Part shown: positions 5,595-5,666 of the stretch, piece after piece
Numbering within the stretch: the stretch's first letter is position 1
How the letters are laid out: every line of letters starts with the position of its first letter
Assembly: GCA_938082955.1 (NCBI GenBank)
Contig: CALKDE010000409.1
Coordinates: forward strand, 1 to 5,666
Reading direction: 5' to 3'
Source of the DNA: an uncultured Pseudomonadales bacterium
GTDB lineage: Bacteria; Pseudomonadota; Gammaproteobacteria; Pseudomonadales; Pseudohongiellaceae
Length of the DNA: 5,666 nucleotides
Notes under the pieces: model-generated
Seen by the model: only the letters and a program-made list of their open reading frames with translations
Databases searched by the model: none
Told to the model about the DNA's origin: nothing
Made by a program: the position numbers and the translations under genes

Positions 5595-5666
5595 ATGGAA
5601 TAGTAGCATTAGTAATCTTATTGGCTTTAGTGGAGTATATGTTCTTTGGCCTGAAGGTCGGTATGG
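5595..5666 (+). CDS. Start of a MAPEG-family membrane protein, apparently frameshifted; runs off the right edge
   Basis: From about 5600 to the window end one frame encodes IVALVILLALVEYMFFGL followed by KVGM. This resembles the first membrane helix of bacterial MAPEG proteins (the membrane-associated eicosanoid and glutathione metabolism family), which I remember as beginning much like M-E-IVAL...LLEY-FGALVGRARG. That frame has no ATG, GTG or TTG between its upstream stop (5537) and residue L at 5621. A well-placed ATG does exist at 5595, with GGGGA five bases upstream, but it reads ATG GAA TAG and stops at once. One extra A in the AA at 5599-5600 would join them as MEIVALVILL. So this is either a real frameshift (pseudogene), a base-call error in a short A run, or a gene with a non-standard start such as ATT. 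Only about 22 codons are visible, so the family call is tentative. Confidence 0.5.

Overview
The window looks like a piece of chromosome from a free-living, probably marine or environmental gammaproteobacterium. The protein sequences of XseB, IspA, Dxs and the CobO/BtuR fragment can be followed nearly residue for residue against my memory of the E. coli proteins, and the order xseB-ispA-dxs is the usual one in Gammaproteobacteria. Base composition looks even across the window, and I see no transposase, integrase, tRNA, CRISPR array or other mobile-element mark. I cannot name the genus from sequence alone.

Left two thirds (1-3605), all on the minus strand: xseB (exonuclease VII small subunit), ispA (farnesyl diphosphate synthase), dxs (1-deoxy-D-xylulose-5-phosphate synthase) and then, 60 bases after dxs, the N-terminal 107 codons of a corrinoid adenosyltransferase (cobO/btuR) that runs off the left edge. 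xseB and ispA are 9 bases apart and probably translationally coupled. ispA and dxs are separated by 128 bases that hold a plausible second promoter and a hairpin over the only visible dxs Shine-Dalgarno. Dxs makes the first intermediate of the MEP isoprenoid pathway. IspA uses the C5 products of that pathway to make farnesyl diphosphate, the precursor of quinone side chains and undecaprenyl phosphate. XseB is a conserved genomic neighbour, not a pathway partner.

Right third (3606-5666), all on the plus strand: a divergent intergenic region, then an alpha/beta hydrolase with an N-terminal signal or anchor sequence and a complete Ser-Asp-His triad. Next comes an unrecognised 262-residue protein with two membrane segments and a coiled coil, which may be translated from a leaderless mRNA. 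At the right edge is the beginning of what looks like a MAPEG-family membrane protein, whose reading frame seems to be broken one base after a good ATG start.

Nothing amounts to a clearly new biological system. The points most worth a second look are the membrane/coiled-coil protein at 4761-5549, whose layout recalls putative abortive-infection proteins, the apparent frameshift at 5595-5602, the possible leaderless start at 4761, and the hairpin over the dxs ribosome binding site.
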